A stretch of 64,000 nucleotides of DNA from Sinorhizobium sp. 6-70. Its GTDB lineage: Bacteria; Pseudomonadota; Alphaproteobacteria; Rhizobiales; Rhizobiaceae. The notes below the pieces were generated by a model. It was not told the DNA's origin. It made no database searches and saw only the letters and a list, made by a program, of their open reading frames with translations. Below, piece after piece: positions 17,206-24,829 of this stretch. The position numbers and the translations under genes are program-made. Positions within the stretch are counted from its first letter, which is position 1; the number at the start of each line of letters is the position of its first letter. Location of the stretch: NCBI RefSeq assembly GCF_030124375.1, contig NZ_JASKLS010000009.1, positions 1-64,000 on the forward strand, read 5' to 3'.

Positions 17206-18246
17206 TTAGATGGGGACACCGCGAGTGGCTCCCTTTACCCGCGAACGCGCCGCAGCGTTCGTCGTCGCGGGGCGATCCGGACAGACATCCCCTCGCGATC
17301 CAGGCTCGCTGAGCGGCTCGGCCATGGCAAGCGGCGAAACCATACTGGACGCCTCCTGGAATAGCATTTCGCGCATCCACCGGCTTGCCGGATCATTATT
17401 GTGAAGCGCGGGCCATTGAACGGCCTCGGTGAACGGTAGGTGTTGTGGCAGCGGAAGCTCGACGATCTGAAGGGGTGTTGTTTTTGCGAAATGCTGCGCC
17501 AGCCGTAACGGCATGGTTCCTATCCGCTCAGTCCCCAACAGCATGGGCGGAATCATGCTGTAGCCCTGTACGACAACGTCGATACGTCTCTTCAGATCGT
17601 GCTCGACCAAATACCGTTCCTCGATGCCTAGCCGCAGCGTATCCCCGAATCTGACCACAACGTGCCCCATCGACATGTATTTCTCGAGTGTCAGTGGCTG
17701 CAACAGCTGCTGGTTCGAGCGACAGCCGACACACACGTGTACATCACCGAACAATTTCGTCCGAGAACGAAGGTTCGACATGAAGATTTCCGGCAGAATC
17801 AGAAGATCGATGTCGCCGCGCCGAAGAAGGTCCTCGCTGTCGTCTGTGGGGGGAAGAAATTCGAAGCTGACGGCGGGCGCTTCCCGCGCCGCACGCTCCA
17901 CGATCCTTTCAAAAAACACGAATGTGACGTAATCGGAAAGGATGATCCTGAAGCGACGATCCGACTGGGCCGGGTTAAACGGCTCCAAGGAAATGATCGA
18001 GCGCTGAATGCGCAGCAGAGCCTCGCGCACCGCGGGCGCGAGCCCCTCCGCACGCGGCGTGGGGATGAACTCGCGGCCAGCCATCGTAAATAGCTCATCA
18101 CGGAAGTAGGTGCGCAACCGCGCGACGGCCGCACTCATCGCTGGCTGGCTCAGGTTGATGCTACGTGCCGCCGCCGTGAGGTTACGCTCGGCCATCAGAG
18201 CGTCGAGCGCGACGAGGAGATTTAGATCAAGGCCCTTGAACCGCAT
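17206..18246 (-). CDS. nodD: NodD2, second LysR-type nod gene activator
   Basis: A 346-aa NodD with the same opening MRFKGLDLNLLVALDALMAE and HTH as NodD1; the effector domain differs moderately (for example LQPLTLEKYMSMGHVVVRFG against LSEPLTFDRYMSMGHVAVKF). It is about 30 residues longer than NodD1 because the C-terminus continues into an Arg/Ala/Pro-rich tail ending KGATRGVPI, probably read-through into non-homologous DNA. It likely answers to a different flavonoid spectrum or modulates NodD1 (family knowledge). The nod box upstream is degenerate. Confidence 0.92.
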   Translation of the reverse strand: MRFKGLDLNLLVALDALMAERNLTAAARSINLSQPAMSAAVARLRTYFRDELFTMAGREFIPTPRAEGLAPAVREALLRIQRSIISLEPFNPAQSDRRFRIILSDYVTFVFFERIVERAAREAPAVSFEFLPPTDDSEDLLRRGDIDLLILPEIFMSNLRSRTKLFGDVHVCVGCRSNQQLLQPLTLEKYMSMGHVVVRFGDTLRLGIEERYLVEHDLKRRIDVVVQGYSMIPPMLLGTERIGTMPLRLAQHFAKTTPLQIVELPLPQHLPFTEAVQWPALHNNDPASRWMREMLFQEASSMVSPLAMAEPLSEPGSRGDVCPDRPATTNAAARSRVKGATRGVPI

Positions 18247-18249
18247 GTC

Positions 18250-18300
18250 TCTTTATCCACCGTGTGGATGTATGCCAGTCGAACCATCGATCGGCTGCTT
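18250..18300 (+). promoter_or_regulatory. Degenerate nod box upstream of nodD2
   Basis: Aligned to the nodA nod box, the forward strand keeps ACCGTG, GGATG, TGC, AAC and ATCGAT in the right order (ACCGTGTGGATGTATGCC, then CGAACCATCGATCGG) but the core ATCCAAACAAT has several changes. It is positioned divergently from nodD2, like the box at nodD1. Probably non-functional or weak. Confidence 0.45.
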
Positions 18301-18309
18301 CATTGGAAA

Positions 18310-18570
18310 AGATCCGCACGAACCCCATACAAGCCTAGTTCAGCCACCAGCAGGTCGACTCCGTCAACCTTGATGAAACGGCGCAGTAAGCCCATGTGGG
18401 CCGCACGAAGCTCAGGTCTTGCTCCGGTCCAGCTTCGACTGCCTTTGAACGGTTTTGCATTATAGGGCCCCCCGTCGATCCATAGGTCTTTGGAAAGAAC
18501 TCCGTGACTTCGACATTAAGACCTGTAACTCATTTTCCCAGCACAATTTCCACCGCACGTTAGCGCGCAT
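18310..18570 (-). pseudogene. nodA'' fragment (5' part of a third nodA copy)
   Basis: The forward text CCTTGATGAAACGGCGCAG followed by TAAGCCCATGTG, then GAACGGTTTTGCATTATAGG, and finally GCGCATGCAAAGACCTC match the first 95 or so codons of nodA, with the start codon complement at 18568-18570. A deletion removes the segment around codons 56-60, and frame is lost. It points toward nodD2, so its orientation relative to the degenerate nod box is inverted compared with the other two modules. Confidence 0.78.
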
Positions 18571-18982
18571 GCAAAGACCTCTTTTTTCTGTTCCGTGGAG
18601 TTGGGGTATCGACCTTGGCGCCACCCAATTGACAGGCCCTCATGATCGCCGATGGTATAGGGATCAGAGCCTGCGATGACGCGGAGCATAGCGCATTTCT
18701 AATTAGGTCGTATTTCGATGAAGTGACAATCCGTGTGGAATATCTGCCAGCCTACCCTCAAGGCAGGGTCACAGCCGCGCGACCAGCGAATGGCGGGCGC
18801 GTTCGAGAAAGTGCGCGTCGCGACACAATCGTGCGGTGATCCAGGAGGCCTGTCGGATCAGAGGAACAGGATCGCCTCCCAACATCGTGGCCCGTCGCCA
18901 GAAGGGGCAATATTTTGGATCATGGTAGATGCGAGCATTCGAGAAAACCGCGTGCAATGGGTGTTCAATCATGCATTGTACT
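18571..18982. other. Stretch without a firm gene between nodA'' and the DUF2867 gene
   Basis: The only candidate is a minus-strand frame of 67 codons at 18769-18972 (starting MIEHPLHAVFSNARIYHDPK), which has reasonable residue composition but no recognised domain and no clear ribosome binding site. It would lie immediately downstream of the DUF2867 gene on the same strand. Confidence 0.35.
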
Positions 18983-19477
18983 TCACCGTTCCCTCGAAAC
19001 ACCATGTACGGGTCGCTTCACTCCCGTCAGCAAGGCTGGGACGATCGCCATATGCAAAGGTATGGCGGCGGCAAAACAAAGCCGCCCGAACGCATTCCTG
19101 CGGCGCACCAAGGTGGTCATGCCGATGACCTGGCCGTCAGCAGGGCCTTCACGAACATCCACGACAATGCGAAAATGCAGGTGGCGGGCATCATAGCCAA
19201 CGACGGCTTCGCGATCATCGCTGTGCAGGAGCGGAAAGGTGCCGATCAGGCCTGAATGCGCCGGGAGCGCGGTTTCGCTCAGCCCGATTATGGGCGCGAG
19301 GCGGTTGTGCCATGTCACAAGACTTTGTACCCAGCCGGACGCGCTCCCAAGCGCTCGCCGCGCCGCCTCGGCCGCAGTCACCCGCGCGGTGAAGACAAGA
19401 AGCTCGTGACGGTCCGCCCAGTCTGCTCCGGGAAGCCAAGGATTTGGCAGGCTGATGGCCACCCTTCGTGGTCTCAT
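18983..19477 (-). CDS. DUF2867 domain protein, function unknown
   Basis: A 164-aa protein resembling DUF2867 proteins: a W-rich opening (LPNPWLPGADWADRHELLVF), the segment ARRALGSASGWVQSLVTWHN and the strand HLHFRIVVDVREG. No catalytic role is established for the family as far as I know. A decayed copy sits on the other side of nodD2. The region upstream (19478-19940) has weak minus-strand frames, none convincing, and also has a duplicate at the other locus (GTCGCAGCCGC.CGCCAATCGTCGCAC). Confidence 0.7.
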   Translation of the reverse strand: MRPRRVAISLPNPWLPGADWADRHELLVFTARVTAAEAARRALGSASGWVQSLVTWHNRLAPIIGLSETALPAHSGLIGTFPLLHSDDREAVVGYDARHLHFRIVVDVREGPADGQVIGMTTLVRRRNAFGRLCFAAAIPLHMAIVPALLTGVKRPVHGVSRER

Positions 19478-19950
19478 GAACGCTTCCTTTCACCTTTGCT
19501 ATCGCGTCGCCAGGGCGCTCACCGCAGCACTGAATGGTTCATGATTGCGCCGCAAACCGGCATCAGGTAGGTGGCCGCTTGTCGCAGCCGCACGCCAATC
19601 GTCGCACGATGCATTCGCTCAAGGAACTGCAGCGCCTTTAGGGATATTTCATCAAATCGCAAAGCGGTTCGCATAAGCCTATAGGAGCGCAACCGCTTGG
19701 GCGCAAAGATAGCATCGGTAGACGGACTGCCTGGCTCGAATGCAAATCTGGTGGCAGTCGCGTCCCTGCATAGCGAGGCCGGCAGCCACATGGCCTTGCA
19801 GCGACTTCGAGTCGCTCTTTCAGCGGCACGCCTCGATTGTTGCGCCAAAAAGATCATTCGGTTTATGGTCGCGCAACATTACGCGGGGTCATTTCGATTC
19901 CGAGTGATGTATTCCAATCTTACAACGGAGAAAAACTGACCGGACCAGAA

Positions 19951-20008
19951 AAGAAAAACCGCCCCCGAAACGAATCTCGGAAACGGTTTGCTAATAATCA
20001 ATTTCGCC
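19951..20008 (-). ncRNA. Counter-transcribed RNA (ctRNA) controlling repC
   Basis: On the minus strand a promoter is visible: -35 TTGACA (20043-20038), a 17-base spacer, and a -10-like TACTCA (20020-20015). About 60 bases downstream is a terminator: AACCG.TTTCCGAG paired with TTCGG...CGGTT and then TTTTTCTTTT (minus strand, ending near 19951). The implied RNA of about 58 bases, antisense to the repC leader, matches the size and place of the incompatibility RNAs of repABC plasmids (known biology). Its promoter and terminator positions are read directly; transcription is inferred. Confidence 0.78.
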
Positions 20009-20106
20009 AAAATTTGAGTAGCAAACCTCACTTCCTCTGTCAACTTAAAAAACACCGTTTCGGTGAACGGCGTTGCTTTGTCTGGTCTCCAACAAAGGAG
20101 ACGACA

Positions 20107-21387
20107 GTGCGAAAACCGATGCCACCAAAGCGGTCGATCGGCCGTAGACAGACGCCCGAACGTGCCGAATTCCGACGCTTGGCACTAGCGGCTGAGATTG
20201 GGACCGTGACACGCGGACAGCTCGCCGTGCTCGCGCAAAATCTGCCCTGCACGGGGATGGTCAATGCGACCGAAGCTTACCTATTGACCACACTGATCAA
20301 CACGGCTCCTGCGGACGCGTTCGAAAGGGGCGGCCGGCCAATAATCTTCAAGTCGAACCAGCAGCTCGCTTTCGAAATCAACCGTTCGGCCGGACGCGTG
20401 AGTCGGCTGCTGTCTAGCCTTTTTGACGCCGGTCTGATCACAATGCAGGACAGCGGCAACTACAAGCGCTATCCCACCCGAAATATCGAAGGCACGGTTG
20501 TCGACGGTTGCGGGATCGACATGCGAATACTCATCACTCGTTACCGCGAGCTTGATGAACTTGTAAGGCAAGCCAGAGTCGAAAAGGCCGCCGCAAATGG
20601 CGCGCTGCGGCGGTATCGTGGGGCATTGCGTAATCTCCGTCACGCGCTCGCGTCTGCTAACTGCATTCCGCAGCGCACGCGGGAGCGGCTCGAGGTGCGT
20701 GTTGAAAAAGTCATCGCTTTGGTCGGCATCGCGAGGAGGGCACCGAGCGTACTTTTGCGTCGCGCGACCGCGCTTTTTGAATGGTTTGTCGAGCGGACTA
20801 TGCAGCTCCCACGACGGCCTGAAGTTACGTTAGCGCCACAGGATTCGGCATGCAGGTGTGCCGGAAGCGACACGCACAAACAGACTACAAGCCCTAATTC
20901 ACATGAAGGGAGTAATGACGACCGACGTTCGGCCACCGCCGAACCATTGACATCAGTTAGCGCTGGCTCCGCCAGCGAATGGGCTTGTGAAGCAAGCCTG
21001 AGGCGACGCAGGAGCGGAATCAAACAACCACGTCGTTCGCGGCAGGAAATGGTTGCACTGCAGGACATATTGCGAGCCATACCAGCACTAAGCACTTACG
21101 GTTTCGCGCAGCCCCGCAGTTGGGCCGATCTGGCCCGAATCGCTCCGCAAATGTGCCGAATTGCCGGTATTTCGGACGATGCGCGGCGCCGCGCCGTCGA
21201 TCAAATGGGCGAGCAGCAGGCCGCCATTGCCATTGCCATTACCCTGCAGAAGCTCGACCGCCAGGAAATCTCTTCGCCAGACGGTTATTTGCGGGCAATG
21301 ACTGGGCGTGCGGTCGCCGGCGAACTTCACCTTTCCCGTTCGATCTTTGGGCTCGCGGCGCGCTACACCATAGAACGGCTGGCGTAA
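20107..21387 (+). CDS. repC: RepC, plasmid replication initiator
   Basis: A 426-aa RepC-family initiator of rhizobial repABC-type plasmids. Supporting features are the N-terminal winged-helix part with KSNQQLAFEINRSAGRVSRL, LFDAGLITMQDSGNYKRYPT, and the C-terminal MGEQQAAIAIAITLQ and SSPDGYLRAM motifs. In this family the origin lies inside the repC gene. I start at GTG 20107, preceded at good spacing by AAGGAG; the reading frame is open farther upstream but crosses the ctRNA. The usual repA and repB partition genes are not upstream, where the DUF2867 gene lies instead. Confidence 0.88.
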   Translation: MRKPMPPKRSIGRRQTPERAEFRRLALAAEIGTVTRGQLAVLAQNLPCTGMVNATEAYLLTTLINTAPADAFERGGRPIIFKSNQQLAFEINRSAGRVSRLLSSLFDAGLITMQDSGNYKRYPTRNIEGTVVDGCGIDMRILITRYRELDELVRQARVEKAAANGALRRYRGALRNLRHALASANCIPQRTRERLEVRVEKVIALVGIARRAPSVLLRRATALFEWFVERTMQLPRRPEVTLAPQDSACRCAGSDTHKQTTSPNSHEGSNDDRRSATAEPLTSVSAGSASEWACEASLRRRRSGIKQPRRSRQEMVALQDILRAIPALSTYGFAQPRSWADLARIAPQMCRIAGISDDARRRAVDQMGEQQAAIAIAITLQKLDRQEISSPDGYLRAMTGRAVAGELHLSRSIFGLAARYTIERLA

Positions 21388-22555
21388 GTTCTAAGTTACA
21401 TCGCTGTAGAGCCGCGTGGCTCTGCCGCCGTCGAGGGTGTCTCGGCGGGGTACCTCTATTTCGCGCGCTTGATCCCAAGCAAACTCATCCAGGGAGGATT
21501 GCAAGCTCGGCGGCCGGGGACGAGACCCCTTCGCCGCGGAACGGAATGCACGCGCCGTTCAAAAGCGCGCCCCTTCCGTTGTCGTATGCCCGACAATGTC
21601 GGACAAACATCGCGTCGGAACTAATGTAGCACGGTATTTCTAAACGACTTTCTCTTTGGCACGCTACATGCAGGACTATCTCCAGCCGCGTCACACGCTA
21701 GGGAGAACGGCTTTGTCGCAAACTGATTGGCAACGGCAGGAGTGCTCGTCGTTTTTCACACGCTGTTGGCGTGAACGCTCCCTTGCGCGCCGCGCTTTGC
21801 AAAGAGCGAGCTGCGAAAGATGCGGCGGGCAGGCGGCTGCTCATCATGGGCAGCATTGGTCACAAACAGGCGGCAAGGCGCGGCGCACCGAAGGGTTCAT
21901 TGCTGCGACAGATGCTCGTGGCGGTCCCACTCGGCCGACACGGTGGCGCACCTATCAGGCCGGACAGATGGCAGCATCCGACAACGTGCTACCGGTCCAA
22001 AAACTGCTTGCGTCTTGCGGGACATCCACCGATGGAGAGTGGACCGAAATGGCTAAATGACGGTGGCCGGTGTTTTGGCGCGATCAAGCGCGCCAGACTT
22101 CTTGAGGACGATGTAAGCTAGGGTGCAGGGCGGAGCCGAAGCTCGCAAGTGCGGCACGTCAAACCGTAAAGGGTCCCTGAGCCAAGCTGCGGCCGCTTCC
22201 GAAGGGGCCCCTCAAATGTCGCGCGATCTTTCTCTCATACAGTCTCGCGCCTTCCAGCTTTCCCGCGACCTGATGGTCCGGGTCATCCTCTCGACATGAA
22301 CAATACGGCGTTCTCCCTCGATGAGATCGACCCCGACGACGATCTCGCGATCGTGCGTGAATATTTTCCCAAGGCCGGCTCATTGAGCCGGCCTTGGCCT
22401 TTGCGTGCCGCTTGCGTGCGGCAGGCCGCAAGGGAAGCTGCGCCGCGGCCGACGTCAGCATTGCATAGTCCGACAATTGCCACCCGCGCCCTTGCGGACT
22501 TTGCTCTTCGCGGTCTGCCGAAAGGCGCCCACCAAACGACGGCCAAGGAAGTGTC
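21388..22555. other. 1.17-kb region after repC without a convincing gene
   Basis: No recognised protein. A plus frame at 21771-22121 (116 codons) and a frame at 22296-22592 have no family features. A perfect hairpin lies at 22371-22395 (AAGGCCGGCTCA, one base, then its complement). This region could hold regulatory or partition sites linked to repC or decayed genes; the sequence does not decide. Confidence 0.5.
22371..22395. terminator. Perfect 12-base-arm hairpin, possible terminator
   Basis: AAGGCCGGCTCA, a single T, then TGAGCCGGCCTT. There is no T-run after it on the plus strand, so intrinsic termination is uncertain; it may be a protein site. Confidence 0.45.
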
Positions 22556-23614
22556 ATGGAGGGCGATCGCTGCGCGATCGCAAGCAAAATGAAAAGAAGA
22601 GAGATAGAGGCGTTGCGCAGCCAAGTGAGCTGCGCGATCGTGCTCGAACAGGCGAACTTCGCAATCGATATCAAGGAAAGCACACGACGCGCCGTCAAGT
22701 TTCGCCGCGGCGGTGAGATTATCATTGTTACGCATGAAGGACGCGGATGGTTCGATCCGCTCAGCGACGCGAAAGGCGATGTGTTCGGGCTTGTCGAGCA
22801 TCTCGACCATGTCGGCTTTCTCGAAGGCGCCGAAAAGGTTGCAGATCTCGTCGGTCTTAAGACCACTGAGCCAGAGTGGCGGGATCCAACGTTTAATGGA
22901 GGGTACGAACTCTCCCTTCATGATCGTTGGCATGCACGCCGCCGCCCGTGGCCCGGCTCGTCGACATGGCGTTACCTCCAAGGCGAACGCTGCCTTCCGG
23001 CGGCTTTGCTCCGGGTGGCAATAAAATGCGACCTTCTTCGGGAAGGCCCTTATGGCAGCATGTGGGCAGCGCACAGGGACCATGCCGGCGTTGTGACCGG
23101 ATGGGAGGCGCGAGGCCCGCAATACCGGGGCTTCGCCTCCGGAGGAACCAAGGTTCTCTTCTGCCTTGGATCTGGAACTGCGTTTCGCCTGGCCGTCACG
23201 GAAGCCGCAATCGACGCTTTGAGCCTTGCGGCGATCGAAGGATTGCGTGAGGGCACGCTCTATCTGAGCACCGGCGGCGGATGGTCTCCGACCACGAAGG
23301 GGGCGTTGCGGGAACTGGCCTGCCGGACGGACATCCAACTGGTCGCAGCAACAGACGCCAATTCACAAGGTGACATGTTTGCCGAGCGACTGCGGTCACT
23401 TGCCAACGACGCCGGCTGCGATTGGATGCGGCTTCGCCCACCCGAGGAGGATTGGAACGAGACCCTGAAAGTCAGGAAGAAGGAATTAGGCAAAAGACGG
23501 AAAGAGGAAGAGGCGTGCCGCATGCGCGCCGCCCGCGTCAAGGAAGGCTTCGCCCGGCTTAAGCCGGCCCTTGACCCGGCCGGTCGCGATGTCGGCGGCT
23601 CGGAAGGGTCATGA
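22556..23614 (+). CDS. Toprim-domain (DUF3991-like) plasmid protein
   Basis: A 352-aa protein resembling plasmid-borne toprim/DUF3991 proteins, related to primase nucleotidyl-transfer domains. The N-terminal part (residues 40-120) reads FRRGGEIIIVTHEGRGWFDP and GDVFGLVEHLD, as in DUF3991; a toprim-like core follows with the acidic TEAAIDALSLAAIEG and ATDANSQGDMFAERL segments. The C-terminus is a Lys/Arg/Glu-rich helix. AAGGAAG precedes ATG 22556; a second ATG at 22589 would remove 11 residues. It likely acts on DNA during plasmid replication or transfer (inference). Confidence 0.75.
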   Translation: MEGDRCAIASKMKRREIEALRSQVSCAIVLEQANFAIDIKESTRRAVKFRRGGEIIIVTHEGRGWFDPLSDAKGDVFGLVEHLDHVGFLEGAEKVADLVGLKTTEPEWRDPTFNGGYELSLHDRWHARRRPWPGSSTWRYLQGERCLPAALLRVAIKCDLLREGPYGSMWAAHRDHAGVVTGWEARGPQYRGFASGGTKVLFCLGSGTAFRLAVTEAAIDALSLAAIEGLREGTLYLSTGGGWSPTTKGALRELACRTDIQLVAATDANSQGDMFAERLRSLANDAGCDWMRLRPPEEDWNETLKVRKKELGKRRKEEEACRMRAARVKEGFARLKPALDPAGRDVGGSEGS

Positions 23615-23687
23615 AGGACTGAAGAGGATGGCAAGGTCGAGAGGACTGTGCCGCGCTTCGGTCCGGTAAACGCGCAAGGAGCCGCAG

Positions 23688-24293
23688 ATGACCTCTTCAC
23701 CCGCAATCCGCAAGGTGTTCCAGGGCGTCGCAAGCCGCCAGCAGATGTTCCGCATGTTCGATCGCCACGCGCAGCGACCCAACCGTTGGGAAGGAGACGC
23801 AACCCGGCTCCACGCCGGCGAGTGGTTCGAGATCGCCGAGGCCGAACACGACTACATGTTCGAAGTCCTTCCGCCGCTCTGGATCCGCGGCTCCATGTTC
23901 GCCATCCGCGAGTTGCTGATGGGATCGGTGGCCAGCGTGTTCTTCGCCCTCCGGATCGACGAGGCAACCCGATATTTTCACGGCTATTGCGACCTTTCAG
24001 ATAAGGCATTCGTTGAGGCGATGCGCGGTGCGATTATCGAGCGCGAGAGCCGTCCGATGCGTGCCATGACGCGGAAGGAGCGCCTCGAGCATATCTGGAG
24101 CAGCACGGCGGACGACTATCGCGGCTATGCCGGTGAGTGCTGGCCGGAGGCCTCTCGCGGCAAACGCACCGTGATGCTCTATGGCGGGGAAAAGGGGACC
24201 CTTCTGAAGCTGTTGGAAGACCTGACCGACGACGAGATCGCCGCCAAGCTGCCGGTTCATCTACGCTACCTTCCCTCACCGATCGCGGCATGA
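23688..24293 (+). CDS. DUF1419 domain protein
   Basis: A 201-aa protein I recognise as the DUF1419 family found on rhizobial plasmids; function unknown. It opens MTSSPAIRKVFQGVASRQQM and contains GEWFEIAEAEHDYMFEVLPP, then YFHGYCDLSDKAFVEAM and the acidic end LLEDLTDDEIAAKLPVHLRY. A good AAGGAG site precedes the ATG. It starts a plus-strand run with the DUF3085 gene and the methylase-helicase. Confidence 0.72.
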   Translation: MTSSPAIRKVFQGVASRQQMFRMFDRHAQRPNRWEGDATRLHAGEWFEIAEAEHDYMFEVLPPLWIRGSMFAIRELLMGSVASVFFALRIDEATRYFHGYCDLSDKAFVEAMRGAIIERESRPMRAMTRKERLEHIWSSTADDYRGYAGECWPEASRGKRTVMLYGGEKGTLLKLLEDLTDDEIAAKLPVHLRYLPSPIAA

Positions 24294-24305
24294 GGAGGTG
24301 CTGTC

Positions 24306-24706
24306 ATGCTCACGTTCCCATTCGCATCCGTGCGCAAGGTGATCGCGCGCGGCCGCCCCGATGCCGAAGCCAATGGCGGCTTTCGTAACCGCTATTACGG
24401 ACTTCTGCCCGGCAAGGATGAGCAGCCGGGCCTCTGGCTGGTCGGAGATCATGGGGTTTACATTTTTCGAACAATAGGCTTGCCGACGGCGCGAAAGCCC
24501 TCATGGTCTTTGCCGAAGAGTGCAATCCGACCAGTAACGACGACTGGTTTGACGCCAAGCGTCGGACATTCGGCGGCAACGGTGGTATCGACTTTATCGA
24601 TGCCGAGCGGCTGGAGGCGATGATCGCGACGAGCCCCAATGCCACGCACCTTCGCGTCGTTTTCTTGGTCGACACCATGCAGATTTCGGTAGTCGAGCGC
24701 GCCTAG
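24306..24706 (+). pseudogene. DUF3085 domain gene with a single-base frameshift
   Basis: The first part (MLTFPFASVRKVIARGRPDA to WLVGDHGVYIF) continues the family sequence only if one base is added in the T5 tract near 24471-24475; the text then reads SNNRLADGAKALMVFAEECN and on to QISVVERA at 24706. As written, the frame runs into an unrelated arginine-rich tail ending at 24623. It is a fresh pseudogene, programmed slippage or a sequencing error. Function of DUF3085 is unknown. Confidence 0.78.
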
Positions 24707-24829
24707 CGTTTCGCCGGCCATAGCCGCACCGCCAGCCATAGATGGCTGCCCTTTCCACCCCTACGCGTCCGATCGGCTGTCCCTTGCGACAGGACGACGA
24801 CGCTCGCCCCCTGACCAAGGAGCCTTTCG

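Noticed and set aside
16627..19660. Insertion sequence as explanation for the duplicated DUF2867 segments
   Set aside because: No transposase motif or terminal inverted repeat was visible at the edges; segmental duplication fits better.
22283..23338. 351-codon minus-strand frame
   Set aside because: Antisense to the toprim-like gene and without recognisable domains.
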